64,000 nt of DNA from Stenopsyche tienmushanensis. Taxonomy: Eukaryota > Arthropoda > Insecta > Trichoptera > Stenopsychidae. Below are positions 1 to 12,599 of this stretch, piece by piece. Positions within the stretch are counted from its first letter, which is position 1. Every line of letters starts with the position of its first letter. Made by a program: the position numbers and the translations under genes. The notes beneath the pieces are model-generated. The model saw only the letters and a list, made by a program, of their open reading frames with translations. It was not told the origin of the DNA and made no database searches. The stretch spans positions 2,108,001 to 2,172,000 of the forward strand of contig WACJ01000124.1 in NCBI GenBank assembly GCA_008973525.1, in the 5' to 3' direction.

Positions 1-2261
1 AAAACTTTTTTATGTACGATTTCTTTAAAGTTGAAAATGTTTGTTTGTCAAACAAATTGAAACAGATCTTGCTACATCTGCCAACTAATGATGAGCATAT
101 CCTGAGACTGGGGAGGCTGTCAGATACGATTCATCTTCACGCTTGCTTAACCGGGCTCATGACTGGGCCCATTGTGCGGCCTCCGTCTGCCGCCTCTTGC
201 GTATGACAAGTGTGAGATTGCCAATCTAATTACGTCTCCTGCTTCAATGAATACTAATGAATCTGTTCCTGGCAAAGTATATAGCCACACCGATTGTGCA
301 TTGACCCTGTGGCTCACCATCCATCGAATCCCACTCGAAAGTCTGGCTGCTTTTAGCAGATTGTCTCTTCAAATTTGTATGAAAAATGATTTATCTGTGA
401 GACAATGGAGATTCGTCCTGATTAAAACAAGCACCATTTGAATACAAATCAAATCAAATATTATTTTGAATATGAATATAACTAAAATATTTCAAGTCAT
501 CAAGCAAAATGCAAATTTTTCAATCATACAATCGACGCGTTGAACAAAATCATCGCTATGACTTCAATTTGATCCTGACAAATCCAATTATGGATTCTAT
601 CCATAATTTATTTAAAATATATGAATGATGAATATTTCTAATTCGAAATTGGGATTCCCCACTGAGATGATCCTTAACACCCCAATGGCCATATCTGTTA
701 CGCGTAACAAGATATTTGCGCACCAATTCCCAAATGTACACAATCGCAAGCGTCGTTGGCTTCGTGACAATGAAGTTGAATAAATTGCCCTAATTATGCA
801 TATTTTTATAATGCTTTTGCATATATTATCGATACAAATACGAAAAAAAATATTTATTTCAATATTTATGGATATTTTATTTACATACATCACATTTGAA
901 GCACGACTAATAATCTTGCTAATCATCAACCAATTCTAGAAATAGCATAAAAATAACAGCTTCCTGCATATAGATCAATGATCATATCTGAATTAGTGAA
1001 TAATTTATTAAATAATACCTAAAAATTTATTCGTCACGATCCTTGCAAAAATATCTTGTACATTTTCAATGCAAAACCAACTATTATTTAATAAAAAAAT
1101 GAATTTCCAGTGGTTATATAGAATTTTTTCAAAATATTTATTAGTAATTCAAGCAAATGTATAGAGTATCGTATCGACTATGTCTAGATTTAACGAACGG
1201 CCCAATGATTAATTTTATTACCCTAAAAGATAAATGCTTTGGATACAGATTGCAAAAAATGGCAGAGAATCCAACGATTTATATGCTTAATTAAAAATCG
1301 TTTTTTTTTTTCTTTCAGAAATTGTCATTATTTATGAAATGTCATTAAAGGAACATATACTTGTAGTCGAGAACTCTAAAGCGTTTCGACGAAAGTTTCG
1401 GGGACTTGATTTATGTTAAATTCGCAAAAACTGCAAAACTTCTTAAGGAATAGGTACCGTGGACCAAATTTACAAGTTAGTCGTAACGAAGTGATGTTGC
1501 TTTTGCTAACGTTGGCTAATATTTTCCCCTCTGGCATTGGAAAGTTTTAAGAAACGCACACTTAATTTGGGAAAACACGAACTTTACCATCATGAGCTTA
1601 ATAGTGTCCAGAGGCGGTGGAGAATTTTTTAAAAGCTGTATAGCCTTAATGTTAAATTTGTTTGATGTATCAGTTCCAAGTGTATTATCTAATAATTCTA
1701 TTTATTCCCTTGGCTGGGTAAATTTATGAGATATTTTTGAATTCATACTTATTTCAAATTATAAATTAAATCAATAGAGTCGATAGATATCTTTTAAACT
1801 TAATTTGATTTGAGTGAAATTTCACTTTATAGAGGAATGCATGCAAAAATATATTATTGAACTAATGGTAAATAGCAAAAATATATTTTCTTTCTTTATT
1901 TTTGAAGTTATGGTGATTTTATAAGGAAGTACTATTTTACACTAAGTGAGCAATTTCGCCCGCTTAAAGTGTGTTAAAATTTTTGTACTAACAAATTAAA
2001 TTCCTTATTGTGCCATTTTCACAATGGCTGATTTCCATAAAACACATTTTAGGGATTAATCATTTTTATGCAGTGATCTCCCTTTGCCTTCACATATGGT
2101 AAAAATTTTTGAATAAGAATTTCCAAATAGGGAAGATCTATCTTTTAATTATCATTGCAAATTAGTCATCTATAAACGGCCCTGCTCAATTTTATTAATA
2201 GACAATCATGATGTAAATTATGAATCAAAAATATCAAGACATCCAGTCTCCCAAATTCATT
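1..2261. other. AT-rich non-coding DNA
   Basis: No gene is recognised. A GC-richer patch lies at about 110-330, but neither reading frame there resembles a known protein. A degenerate inverted repeat runs from about 1921 to 2008: ATAAGGAA at 1921-1928 faces TTCCTTAT at 2001-2008, with GTAC and TTTTA(A)CAC tracts also mirrored inside. It may be an old MITE. The rest is low-complexity AT-rich sequence with short A and T runs. Confidence 0.6.
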
Positions 2262-2345
2262 GGTTGAGTTAAACTCTTTTTCACAATCTGGATTTAAACC
2301 CAAACCATTATCATAAGAATCCTGGAGCTAATCCATTATATCAAT
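2262..2345 (-). repeat. tRNA-derived SINE-like fragment (family A, copy 1)
   Basis: Read on the minus strand, this stretch carries a pol III B-box-like motif, GGGTTTAAATCC (plus positions 2290-2301). It follows a tRNA anticodon-arm-like segment, ATTCTTATGATAATGG, and is followed by CAGATTGTG. The same arrangement recurs on the minus strand at 41350-41440: there CTTATTATAATG, then GAGTTCAAATCC, then AGATTGTGG. Two separated copies with the same tRNA-like order support a short tRNA-derived retroposon rather than chance. No full A box or 3' tail is clear in this copy, so it is a fragment. The call rests on pattern similarity, not on a database match. Confidence 0.45.
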
Positions 2346-4175
2346 ATTATACAAATTTTCCCCGTATCTTTTTTTTCAGTGTATATAATTTATATTTATT
2401 TATTTTCAATAATCCGAACGACTCTGGACTATCCAATACTCCAGACGATTTTCTCATACCCATATTAGCAACCGTTCTAGCTCACTTGTGTGTTGAAAAT
2501 ATGCCTTGTTTTATTTAAAACTTTGACGTCCTATGAACGTGCTCGCCTTCCATGACTTCATCCTTTTTCTTCTCTTAAACTATCCGAAAACATTCCATAT
2601 GTCGTCTAAAGCCACACGGTGAAAGTATACGCTTTATTCTCGGAACTTCTCCAATCGAAATAAACTACCCTAAAACATTTCCATGTTTGGGAACATTCAA
2701 CGCATGATAAATTTCCACATAATAATATTAGTTTAATATTCGCATTGTATTAATTTTCTATACGCGAGTTTCACTGATGGTATTTTCCGGTATTAGCTTC
2801 ATTTTGAAGTATGGTAATATTATTTGGAGTAGTCGTGTTCAAAGCATATTCAGATTATAATCTGTTACTCTTACAATTGCTAAGTAATAGTTTCTCATAC
2901 GTGGTAAAAGGGGATGGGGGTCCCTTGATAGGAACTCATCATACTTCAGGCAACCTATTTACTTGTTCAAGTTACTAAGTAATAACTGAGGGGATGATGG
3001 ATATCCTTTGCTTGTTGAGTTGACAGCAAATTTTCGATAAGGGAATGACATTAAAATTAAATATATTATTTTAATTTTATCGCTGCCTTACAAATAACAG
3101 CCATTTTCGATGCTTAAAAATAGCGTAAAGTGTGATTTTACTTAAAATAGTATTTATGCTATTAGAGGTTTTAATGAATCTGAAATCTCTTATTTTACTT
3201 TCATTCAAAAGTAAATATTTAATTTTATCGTATTGCGAAATTAAATATTGATTCCAATAATTTAAGATGAACATACGACAGTTTGCACCAGTAACTTTTA
3301 TTTTTAATATTTCATAAATGAAACTTATAGTTGCGGGAATTTCTCTAAAATTTAATATATTTATGTGCATATTTTAGGGAATCTACGCTACAATTCGTTT
3401 CATATCAAGGCAAATATCATATAAATTTTGTGTCAACTAATCTTTTTGTTGTTATTCTTCGTATTTTTTTATAAGATTCTACTTAAGATCAATGCCTAGG
3501 AACCTGTTTCAGGCTAGTCGCAGAATACCTATACAGCAAAAACAATTTATAGATGATTTTATCCTAAATTCGAACAAAATAATTCTATGGATTCATTATT
3601 TATATATACGATCCAGTAACTTTTACACGTATAAAAAATATTAATTGTACCTAAATCTACATAATTGTATCAACAATATCGCTATATATAATAATTATGT
3701 CCCAAAATAAACAGAAATGTCCTCATAAAGAGTGCAAAGGATCATGAATCTTTTAAATGATCATCGTATAAAATCATTCAAAATCTATAAAAATCAATAT
3801 GGACAAGCAACATATATTTCACTTTATAAAAGTAAATCTATTTTAATACTTGTACGCAGAAATACAAATGATCTACCTATTTATCAACAATCGAATTAAC
3901 TTTTCTAGAAAAGAAAGTCCTCAATATTTTCAAGTGGTCAAGTAAAAGTCTCAGTAAAGACTTTCCTTTGGTGCTTTTGAACAAAAATATTAAAAATAAT
4001 GTACCGTCAGTTTCAATGCAGATCTTTCATATTTCAACAAACAAATCTAATGAACTTGTCGAAAATCGTTATAATTAAACATTATTTATAATTTGTCTTG
4101 GATGAATCAGTTTTGGTTTTAGATTCCGAATTAAACTAAGTCGAAAAGTTTGTTCTGATTGCAAAACCTTCGCAC
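2346..4175. other. AT-rich non-coding DNA
   Basis: No reading frame that resembles a protein is present, and no repeat ends are recognised. The region is almost uniformly AT-rich, with short homopolymer runs. Confidence 0.6.
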
Positions 4176-4628
4176 GTGCGATACATAAAGGAAATCGTGG
4201 AATTGAGAGTATTTCTTAATATTAAAGCGTTATTACGTCCTTCTTTCTCAAATAAATTATGTGCACCTCCAGGATCCGTGCACATGAATTTACTTTCGCT
4301 CACGTGCAACTTTTTGGACTATTATCCCGATACGTGCTTAATTCTGCAGCCGTGCCCGTGCAGAATGACAAGATCTATTCCTCGTGATTGCTCCCCGAAT
4401 AAGATGAGGCAATACAATCTAAATTCTAAAATGGAAGATAATAGGTTATGGAGTCGGTGCGTTGATATTATAATTAAGTTATTGCCTCGGAAATGGGGTC
4501 GTATGTTATTCCGAATACGTAATTTACGCTCGATGGGATACGAGGGTGAGTTTTGCTGCTCGCTTCCGTCGAAAGAGGACCATTCCGCGGCCTTAATGAT
4601 ATTGATAGAATTCTTAATAGGCCCTTAA
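4176..4628 (+). other. Unrecognised 150-codon open frame in a GC-richer island
   Basis: This is the longest open frame in the window. It starts at an ATG with no special context and overlaps an island (about 4280-4640) that is GC-richer than its surroundings, so its length may reflect few stop codons rather than selection. The translation has scattered Cys and Pro residues and no signal peptide, membrane segment or motif that I recognise. No splice sites or neighbouring exons were identified. It is more likely a non-coding, possibly regulatory, island than a gene. Confidence 0.1.
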
Positions 4629-7600
4629 GTGAATTACGTGTCTCCGTTGATTAATCCTTCTTCGAATGCCGCAAATTGATGTCGCCCATCATTACATCCC
4701 AGTTAAAACGATGACAATCTCCGCACAAAAATGTGATATTTGATAGGATATTTTGGCTTACAAAGGTGATATAATAAAATCGACACAATCATGTATTTAT
4801 GCGTCCCTCAAGGGTCACGGAAGCCCTTTCAAATTTTTGACTACTTGGCATTCTGTATCTGAATGTCACATTACGGATTCTATCATTGGCATTACATCGA
4901 GGGGGAGTGGAACGTTGACGAGCTAAGACCCGTGTATGGTGATTTGACAGATTGCTCTCTTCATGAATAAGTGGAGAGGAGAAGGATTTATATGGTGGAT
5001 GTGCTGATAGATCGCATATTTACCATGCATGGGAAATTTCAAATATAGCCATAAATATTGAATTCTGTACATCAATATTTAAACGACCTTCCGAAAAACT
5101 TTTAACAATATCCATACGAATCCAAAGATAATCCGCATCGAAAAAACATCACCATAAATCATACTGCTTCGAGTAAAAAATTACACGGTGCTATAATGCC
5201 GGATCGAATGTTTTTCGAACAACTTGAGACTTTTTCCCACCCAAGGAAACCGAGTGAGGAATTGTTATTGTTTGCTTTGACCTTCCGAAGAAATCAATTC
5301 AATATACATACTTTCTAAAGTCGAATCTAAAATAAAGAAAAGTCAAACTGATCCATTTTTCTATTCTCAAAGTAACTTTTTACCCTTATCAAAAAATATT
5401 TGTATATAAGTATATCGGGGTGTTTTAGAGACATCTTCGAACGTGCTTTGCAGGCCGACTACTGAATTTGATCAAATAATATTATTTTTATCACATATTA
5501 CTTTACCAACCGCTAGCCAATCTTTTTTATTTAAAAATTATTCATAATTACTATTTTATAGGTTGAGTTTTCACTAATGGCCAATTTCGTTTATTGGACA
5601 TTGCGTAGAGAAAATATACGTTGGTATTAGTAGTGTAATATCTTAGATTAAATCCAGTTAATGTAATATCATCAGAAGCGTTTAATATTTTATTTAAAGA
5701 ACAAAATATGTCTTTGTGACGTAAGTGGAGATTGTTTGGGTGGGGAGAGTCGGAATCAATTGACCCGCCGAATTGCTTCCCACCGGATGACTCTTCAGAT
5801 CTGGATGGCTTACATGTATTATTTATTACCACCGGATAAGAGGCGACGATAAATGATGATCAGGGAAAAACAATTTTATTCAAATTACTTATTTTTAAAT
5901 ATGGCGATAACGATGATTTTTTTCGAAGACTAGCTCAAAGACAGCGGAAAGAAGACATCTTTTTTCGTTCAAAACGCAACACCCGACGTTCCCAAAAATC
6001 CTTCCTCCCCCCAAGGGTCTCCATAATTTTAGTTATAAATAGAGCTAAAAAACATTGAGTTATAAAAGTATGGTCAAATAATACTTCGACAACAACAATG
6101 GACCATCTTACAGCCGAAGTATATCCCCTATATAAACTCGTCTGACATCTAAAATAAAAAGCATTTCTTGCCAGGAAATGAGTCGACGTTTAAATTTTAT
6201 TGAATATTGAAGTGTATTGTGACATTGATATGACTATCGAACACAATGGATTGAGTTATAAAGATGAAAATGGAGAAAAAGTCCTCCGACTATTTTTTGA
6301 ACTCTAAAAAAATGTACCATAACCCAAATAATTTTCTTAATTGCGAAATCTATGATCTAGTATTTTTATACTAGAAAAAAGAACAAAGACGAGCAGAATA
6401 AGGTTCATATAATCCTTCTTTCATTTATACATATTGCCTTGGAATAGAGTGACTTTATCCTGTTTGTTAGTGATTTTCATCCATTTTCATGACAAATATC
6501 AATGCGTTTCACGAAAATTAAATGAATCATGTTAACGTCAGTTCATTAGCTATTTTTTTACTTTTCTTTACTTTGCATACACTGATTATGGATAAACTCA
6601 ACCTCTCCATAAAGCATTGTAGAGTAGTCAATAAATTTTATTGAATTTTCGCTAGTAGCTTCTCGTCCTCAATATTGTTAGTCATAAATTTACTGACCTC
6701 TAACCAAAGCAGGACTAGTTTAAGCACAAATCTATAATACTTTTTGAATTAAAATCGAAATTAAATTTTGATCGAACCTGAAAAAATATTTTTAAAAATC
6801 GGACACTTCATATGAAAACACTTGATTTTTTTGTTAATGACATATTTTATGTCCAGAATCGATGTTTAAATCTAAATCTCTAATATTTTACATTGTTAAT
6901 ATTTTTTATGAAGCTGATTTTAATGTAATTTTACTATAGTATTATAATTTTTATAATGGGCCATAAACCCTCAGCTGATACCGGTCATACAATATAAGTT
7001 AACCTTGTTGATCGATAAGTACGTGCTGTTTTTATGATGCAAAGAGTGTTTTTTTATAAGTTATAATGAATTCTGTACGATATCGTCTTTGGTTTGCTGT
7101 GATAAAAATCGTTTAAAGACGTTTTTAAATATTTCAATGCATATTAAATTATCTGTGGAAGCGCGACCTTTCAGTTGGCATTTTTTAATCTTTTTATCAA
7201 AAATCTATGCTCGAAGATCGCATTTTGAATAATAATATTTCCCGGCAGTGTCTTGAATATATTGCATTTGAATATATATTGGAAATATTTCTCGTTCGTC
7301 GAATCGCTCCTCTAAGAGTAGTGATAACGGTTTCGTACTGATTTATATAAATTATATGATGTCGGTGGCAGACAGGAACACGACGGCTGACTATTCACAC
7401 GTTTATCGGTAAAATCAAATCCTCGAGACGGTCCACAATGATTTGGCAGGGGTTGAGGGTGCGTGGGGGTGTTGAGGAACCCCCGAGGGCGGGGTCGCAG
7501 CATGTCACGTTCCAGTCACGGTCCCCTGCAGAATGCGGCGCGAATAAGCATTTGACCGTGCGAGCCTTAACCCGAGCGGAATGTCAAGTGGTCACCCCTG

Positions 7601-7916
7601 CCCTCTGAAGTCTTCACATCAGCATAACAAAGTCTTACGTCCGCGGCATACGAACCCGTGGTCCATGGCGCAGCCTCCTCCACCTGACTCTTGCTCCTTT
7701 AATCTAAGATATATATTTAGCTCTCAATACACGTTTATTTGATAAATGCACTTAACATACAATCCTAAATCCATCATTATTTATATCCGACATTTAACTT
7801 CATAGTCAATAATTAATACGTTTAAAAAAATCATATCCTATGTGCTGTATTCCTAATATTTCAATGACAGCCTAAGCGATTTTTCATATGTGCATTCAAT
7901 AGTATCCAGCACGGTT
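4629..7916. other. Non-coding stretch with a GC-rich island near 7.4-7.7 kb
   Basis: Mostly AT-rich DNA with no recognised gene. A modest GC-richer patch lies at about 4850-5010 and another at about 5700-5840. A clear island lies at about 7430-7710, with G-runs and C-runs (for example the GGGTGCGTGGGGGTG tract near 7457) and several CpG sites. No frame in the island resembles a known protein. The bases near 5950, GCGGAAAGAA followed by a T run, loosely resemble the ends of the mariner at 34065, but only about ten bases match exactly. Confidence 0.5.
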
Positions 7917-8215
7917 TAGAAAATTGGATGATGATATGCTAGCATCATTAGTGGAATCTGATCCTCATCGAATATTCTTCAGGGTTCGAAAAATTCAAAT
8001 AATCATGTAATAAAATAAACAAAGTTTGGGAAATTTGGGTTCCTTATGAATTATCACTAATCAAACTAGAAGTCCTGTGGTAAAATTAACCAATTTTCCT
8101 TTCTAGCTTTTTGTGGGTCAGGTATCTGTTATATTCTTCTTTAAAAATATAAGGTTCTTTCCTTTTTATGATGAGATATCTCCGCCATATTTTTTTTATA
8201 TTGTTTAAATTTCGT
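7917..8215 (+). pseudogene. Mariner transposase relic (copy A, N-terminal half)
   Basis: Mariner transposases are DDE-type enzymes that bind their own terminal repeats and move the element by cut and paste. Two conserved blocks can be read on the plus strand. KLDDDMLASLVESDP (about 7927-7971) matches the helix-turn-helix linker region, and IWVPYELS (about 8031-8054) matches the WVPHEL motif with His changed to Tyr. A last block at about 8158-8203 reads as a decayed WDI segment with stops in it. Frameshifts and deletions separate the blocks, and the TGDEKW Asp region is gone. The relic cannot encode an enzyme. Copy C at 9861 shares the ELSLI block and following bases, so A and C seem to belong to one subfamily. 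Confidence 0.75.
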
Positions 8216-8654
8216 CAAACAATCATACCATCAATATAAAGTTCTCCACATCAACATTAATGTTAATCCTATGTAAAAATATTCAAAATATACGCAATCA
8301 GTATAACAGTAACATTATATTAGGTACCCTGAAAGAAATCTATTATTTTCGTTCGCTTTCGTTCTTGTTCAGTTTGTGTTCAGACACGATGAAGGAAACA
8401 TCTTAATTTTTTTCTCTTATTATGCGATTAATCAGCTTTGATTTTTTGTATTATAAATCTTATTTTATTATTGAGGGTAGACATGGTGAACCTCGAAATC
8501 AACAAATAATATATTCAACTTTGTATGCTGGCTTTATTTAATCAAGACTTGAACATGGCCAAGACCACAAACACCAAGAATATAATTTATGGATTAGCCC
8601 CAACAACAAACAGATATCAATTTTGGTATAGATTTTTTTAATCTGATTAAGAAG

Positions 8655-9145
8655 AAGAATTTTGAAATACTTCGGTAAAGTGAACAGGATGTATTTTTGG
8701 ATGCCGCACGAACTATCCGCGAACAACAAAGCAGGGAGACAAAACACATGTGCATTATTTTCACCAAAACATAGAACACAACGTATAAGATAATGTATTA
8801 TATTAAAACAATGGCTTTCTAAGAAACAATCCCTCATTCCAATGTCAACATCGGGATTGACACTTCGGAAGGTTCTTTTGTGTATTCGTTGGGATATGAC
8901 TGGAATAATTTACTATGAACTTCTTTAGCCGGGCAAAACGATAACTGCGGAAACTAATTGTCGACATTTAGACATGCTCTAATAAAAACTTCAAGAAAAA
9001 GGACCGAGTTCTTTTAATCGAAGAAGAATTATTTTACAGCATAATAACGCACGCCCAAATAAAATAAAATTCACAAATAATTTAACTGAGAAGTTCATCC
9101 TAATTTGATGTTTAGAGCATTCATTAAAAAACAGATTTTTTTTAA
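8655..9145 (+). pseudogene. Mariner transposase relic (copy B)
   Basis: Blocks in order on the plus strand: ILKYFGKVNRMYFWMPHELS (WVPHEL motif, about 8659-8718), QWLSKK (about 8814), RKVLLCIRWDMTGIIYYELL (about 8863-8922), a stop, PGKTITAE, and then LQHNNARPN (about 9033-9060). In active mariners the last block reads HDNARPH and carries the second catalytic Asp; here that Asp codon is Asn. The first catalytic Asp block (TGDEKW) and the third (SDYH) are both deleted, and the frame rejoins at LEHSLKN near 9110. At least five in-frame stops are present. All of these changes make it a dead copy. It lies in the same orientation as copies A and C. Confidence 0.85.
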
Positions 9146-9860
9146 AAAAAAATCCGACTCAAGAGCCTTGTATCATTACTTTCTAGATGACCCTCGTATA
9201 ATAAAAAAAATAATGGATTTCTTCCGGGATAACCTAATATATGAGTATATAGCTCTTATTCTATTTAAAACCAGCGAGATATTCAGTTTTTTTTAATTTT
9301 CATCTTATTTTTTTATGAATCGTGATCTTATAAATTTTGAATGAAACTAGTCATTTAAGAATGAATAATTAGATAAAATCATGTTTAGCCTATGAACAGT
9401 TTCTCTGCTAATTTTAATATCAATTCCAGGACAACAATTTTCGATTTTTTACTAATTCAAAATGATATATAGCACTGTTTATTTAATAAATTACTCGTAA
9501 TTTTGTATCTTGATATCGATATTGACAGTGACTTTAAATTTGTAACTAAATTATTCTAAGCTTCAACGTCATATTTGAAAGGTATATATTATCTACCTAG
9601 AAATTCTGAGAAATCTCTTCGACCTTCTTCTAACAAAGGATCAAATATTAGGGGCTATTGGTCAAGAAGCTATCAAGCTATTTGATACTTTAATTAATTC
9701 TTCATTCGAAATACACAAAAGATTCATAAACGTGGATATTTTCCATACATGGTTCTGTTAACAGATATTTTTATTTTTAAAAGATTATAACTGAGATTTG
9801 GCACCAATGATCAACAATTCAAGAAAATTTTCATCGTATAAGAAAACAAATAAATAAGTA

Positions 9861-10140
9861 ATTTGTTTCCCTTTGAATTGTCGCTAATCGCACTAGAACA
9901 TTCTTATCCAGTTGTAAAACCAACCCATTTTTCGGGAAACTTGGATTGAATGGTTTTATTTCAGTTATATACATGTTTTTACCCCTAATCCTTTAAAAGC
10001 AAAAAATCTATCGGTGTGCGTGATGGGATATCACCGAAGCAATTTATTTAGAATTGCTTGAACTTGGTCAGACACTCGTTATTAATATTCTGTTGTCAGC
10101 AATTAAAGTAAATCAAACTGGAGTCATAAAAACACTTAAT
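9861..10140 (+). pseudogene. Mariner transposase relic (copy C)
   Basis: The upstream part reads FPFELSLIALE (about 9869-9901), matching the WVPHELS region seen in copy A. After a frameshift, WDITEAIYLELLELGQT (about 10024-10074) matches the central mariner block WDxxGxxYYELLxPGQT. No HDNARPH or SDYH block follows before similarity fades at about 10140. All three catalytic regions are missing. The bases between the two blocks align with copy A, which supports common subfamily origin. Confidence 0.7.
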
Positions 10141-11925
10141 ATTAATTAATTCAAAATTTGAATATTTTAACATGTCAACGATAAACCTCATTCTGCTAAA
10201 TGATTATAAGAAAAATAATGACACTTGGTTTAGAATTTCTACCTCATCCATCTTGATCGCTGGATCCAACATCCTCTGATTACTATCCATTAAGGTCTTG
10301 TAGATACTAATAAATATTTATTTCCATCTACTCTAGTAGACAATAATAGTATTTTTTTATTTAATATTATGCAAAAATCCTATCGATGATTAGTAAATAT
10401 AGAGTTATATTATAAGTGTGTGTTTGAATTCCATTGATAAATTTGAATAACAATGCCTACTATAACTTACAGCATCTGTATGATATTTATTTAATGCATA
10501 TCAGGGTTATCTCATCATTTTGAGTTAAGAAAATAAAAGCAAAGCTGTTTTTATTTGACCCAAAAGCTGAACTATTTTCAATTTTCTTGAGCAATTTATG
10601 CTGAAATAAAAAGAAAAATTAACACTGAAGAAATGGAGAGACCCATCAATGGGGCGCATTCTTTAACGTCTAAGTCGAGACAAAGGCCTCGCTATGATCC
10701 CGCTAACTCCATACAGGACTTTTAGGTACTTGCTCTCGTGCTGGGATATTTGTGGGTGGGTAGGCAGGAGACAGGTTGTTAGAAAGTTAGAGTCGTATTC
10801 ACTCAAGCATCCAAATGCGCGTTGAAGTTTTGCGAGTGGGTTGTAAGTCTTCGAAGACTTCTTACGTTTTTCCATCATCAAAAAAAGCTCTCCGCCAGCT
10901 TAACGATCTTTGCGCTTTTAAAATTAACGACAAAATAGTCCTTAATTCGCACAGAATGACGAGTTTATTTTATGTATTCCTTTTATTAGCATAAAAGCCT
11001 CCCACTGTGTTAACTTCGGCAAAGTCAGTAAACGCGGTTGAGAAAATAAATTTTATTATTTTACTTAACCCCGAGTGCTTAAGAGCTTTCATTTAGGAGC
11101 ATATGAAAGATATTTTATAAAGCGTAATGATCGTTGAAGCAATTCAAAACCTTATTGATACAAATGAGTATATATGAAATGTTCCAACGTCAAATAGAAA
11201 ATCCTTATGTATTACTTTATAAGTCGTCCTATACGTATATTGTCTGTGTATATGTCACGTTTTGAACCTTCATTATATTCGCATCTCGAAAGCAGTGAAA
11301 ATATGGATAATATTAAAAAATAGTTTTACTGAAATTATATACGATCCAATGTTGAAAAGAATTTTTTTGATTGAAAAATAATTCGAAAATTCCAGAATTC
11401 TCTACACAAATTCCATACAAAGAGAAGAGAAATTGATAGCATACTTATATTCAATCTCATTATATAATATTTTTATTCGTCAACCTCTCCATAATTCTTT
11501 GATAAATGGAATTTAATTAATAATATAAATCTGTGCATTAATATTGATTGATGCATAAAATACCCTGATTATTGTTTTAGTTTGTTTTGACGATCATAGA
11601 TGTCTCTCATATAAAGTTGCATTAGTTTTAAAATATATGTAAATAATATTTTTCATTAAATTTAAAAAAACGATTTTTTTACGAAACAATAAATGTTCAA
11701 AAATATATTTTTACATTTATGATAAATTTAGTTTATTAAATTAATAATATTAATATACAATAGATTCATATTTTACAATATTCATGGAATAAAGATAATT
11801 AATTTAATTATAATCACACAGCTAACGACATCTTATGATGATTTCGTATAAATTAAATTCTTACCACAGTTATAAATATATATTATGATTTCTACATTTA
11901 AATATGTATATGAAATAATATATAT
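10141..11925. other. Non-coding stretch with a GC-richer island at about 10.66-10.92 kb
   Basis: AT-rich DNA with no recognised gene. A minus-strand frame of 72 codons (10663-10881) begins with a Met/Lys-rich stretch and lies in a GC-richer island. It resembles no family I know, so I do not call it a gene. From 11280 to 11900 the sequence is extremely AT-rich. Confidence 0.55.
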
Positions 11926-12233
11926 CAGCACTTTTTAAACTTATATAGTCCGCGGATCCCCTCATGGACAAATTTTTTTTTCGCGGATCCCCTCTTGAGC
12001 AATTTTTTTTTCGCGGACCCCCTTGTGAATATTTTTTTTTTGCGAACCCTCCCAATCCTTGTGACTTAATTTTTTTTGACAAACAAACATTTCTTGGTCA
12101 AAATAGATCGTTTTACAATGTTTTCTGTAAATAATTCGACGAAAATATCTATTTCAAGTATAGATAAATGTTTTCTTTATATTCTCGCGGACCCTCAGTA
12201 ATGTCTTCGCGGACCCCAGTTTAGGAACCGCTG
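11926..12233. mobile_element. Non-autonomous hAT-type element with internal tandem units
   Basis: The right end, read inward, is CAGCGGTTCCTAAACT (complement of 12218-12233). The left end is CAGCACTTTTTAAACT (11926-11941), matching 12 of 16. The terminal CAG and the TTCCTAAACT-plus-GGTCCGCGG pattern are those of a common hAT end. Flanking 8-mers (ATATATAT left at 11918-11925, GTATAAAT right at 12234-12241) agree at six of eight positions, as expected for a decayed 8-bp hAT target duplication. No transposase is present in 308 bp. Inside, the end-like motif CGCGGA(T/C)CCC is repeated; see the separate repeat entry. Confidence 0.75.
11951..12079. repeat. Four degenerate ~30-bp tandem units
   Basis: Units begin at about 11951, 11982, 12012 and 12042. 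Each starts with a form of CGCGGATCCCCTC and ends in AATTTTTTTT. The first three are close in sequence and length (about 30-31 bases). The fourth, starting GCGAACCCTCCC, is diverged and longer. The unit contains the subterminal sequence of the surrounding hAT element, so the array probably grew by slippage or unequal exchange within the element. Confidence 0.8.
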
Positions 12234-12329
12234 GTATAAATGCTTCAGGCTATAAATTTTTCACATATTTAACTACAACCCAACTACACAACAAATTAAA
12301 AACTTTATTAGTTTCAAAACTATTGTAAA

Positions 12330-12395
12330 TACAGTATACTCTCGATTATTCGCGTGCAGATTATCCGGTTTGCAGATTATCCGTGCCTGAAAAAT
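12330..12395 (+). mobile_element. One end of a pogo/Tigger-type DNA transposon
   Basis: A TA dinucleotide (12330-12331) is followed by CAGTATACTCTCGATTATTC (12332-12351). This is the usual form of a pogo-superfamily terminal repeat: TA target, CAGT start, CTCGATTAT core. Two direct copies of GCAGATTATCCG follow at about 12357 and 12373. The opposite end was not found within the next 500 bases, and a 74-codon frame over it (12354-12578) does not resemble a transposase. It is a solo end or the start of a heavily decayed copy. Confidence 0.6.
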
Positions 12396-12599
12396 ATTAA
12401 TTTTTTTCAAAAAAAAAGTATTTTTTTAATTTTTGATACTCAGATAATAAGACAATTCCCGAAAAGTACTGAGGTGTTATATAAAATACAAAGCGATAAG
12501 GATGATGCTCGTATCTTATTTACCAAAACAAACGCCTTTTCTCATGTTTTAATTACCTTGGTTTTCAAAACAATTTAACGAGTTTAAGAAAACTTCTTA

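Noticed and set aside
5940..5980. GCGGAAAGAAGACATC plus T run, similar to the mariner end at 34065
   Set aside because: Only about ten consecutive bases match, and no partner end or transposase relic is near.
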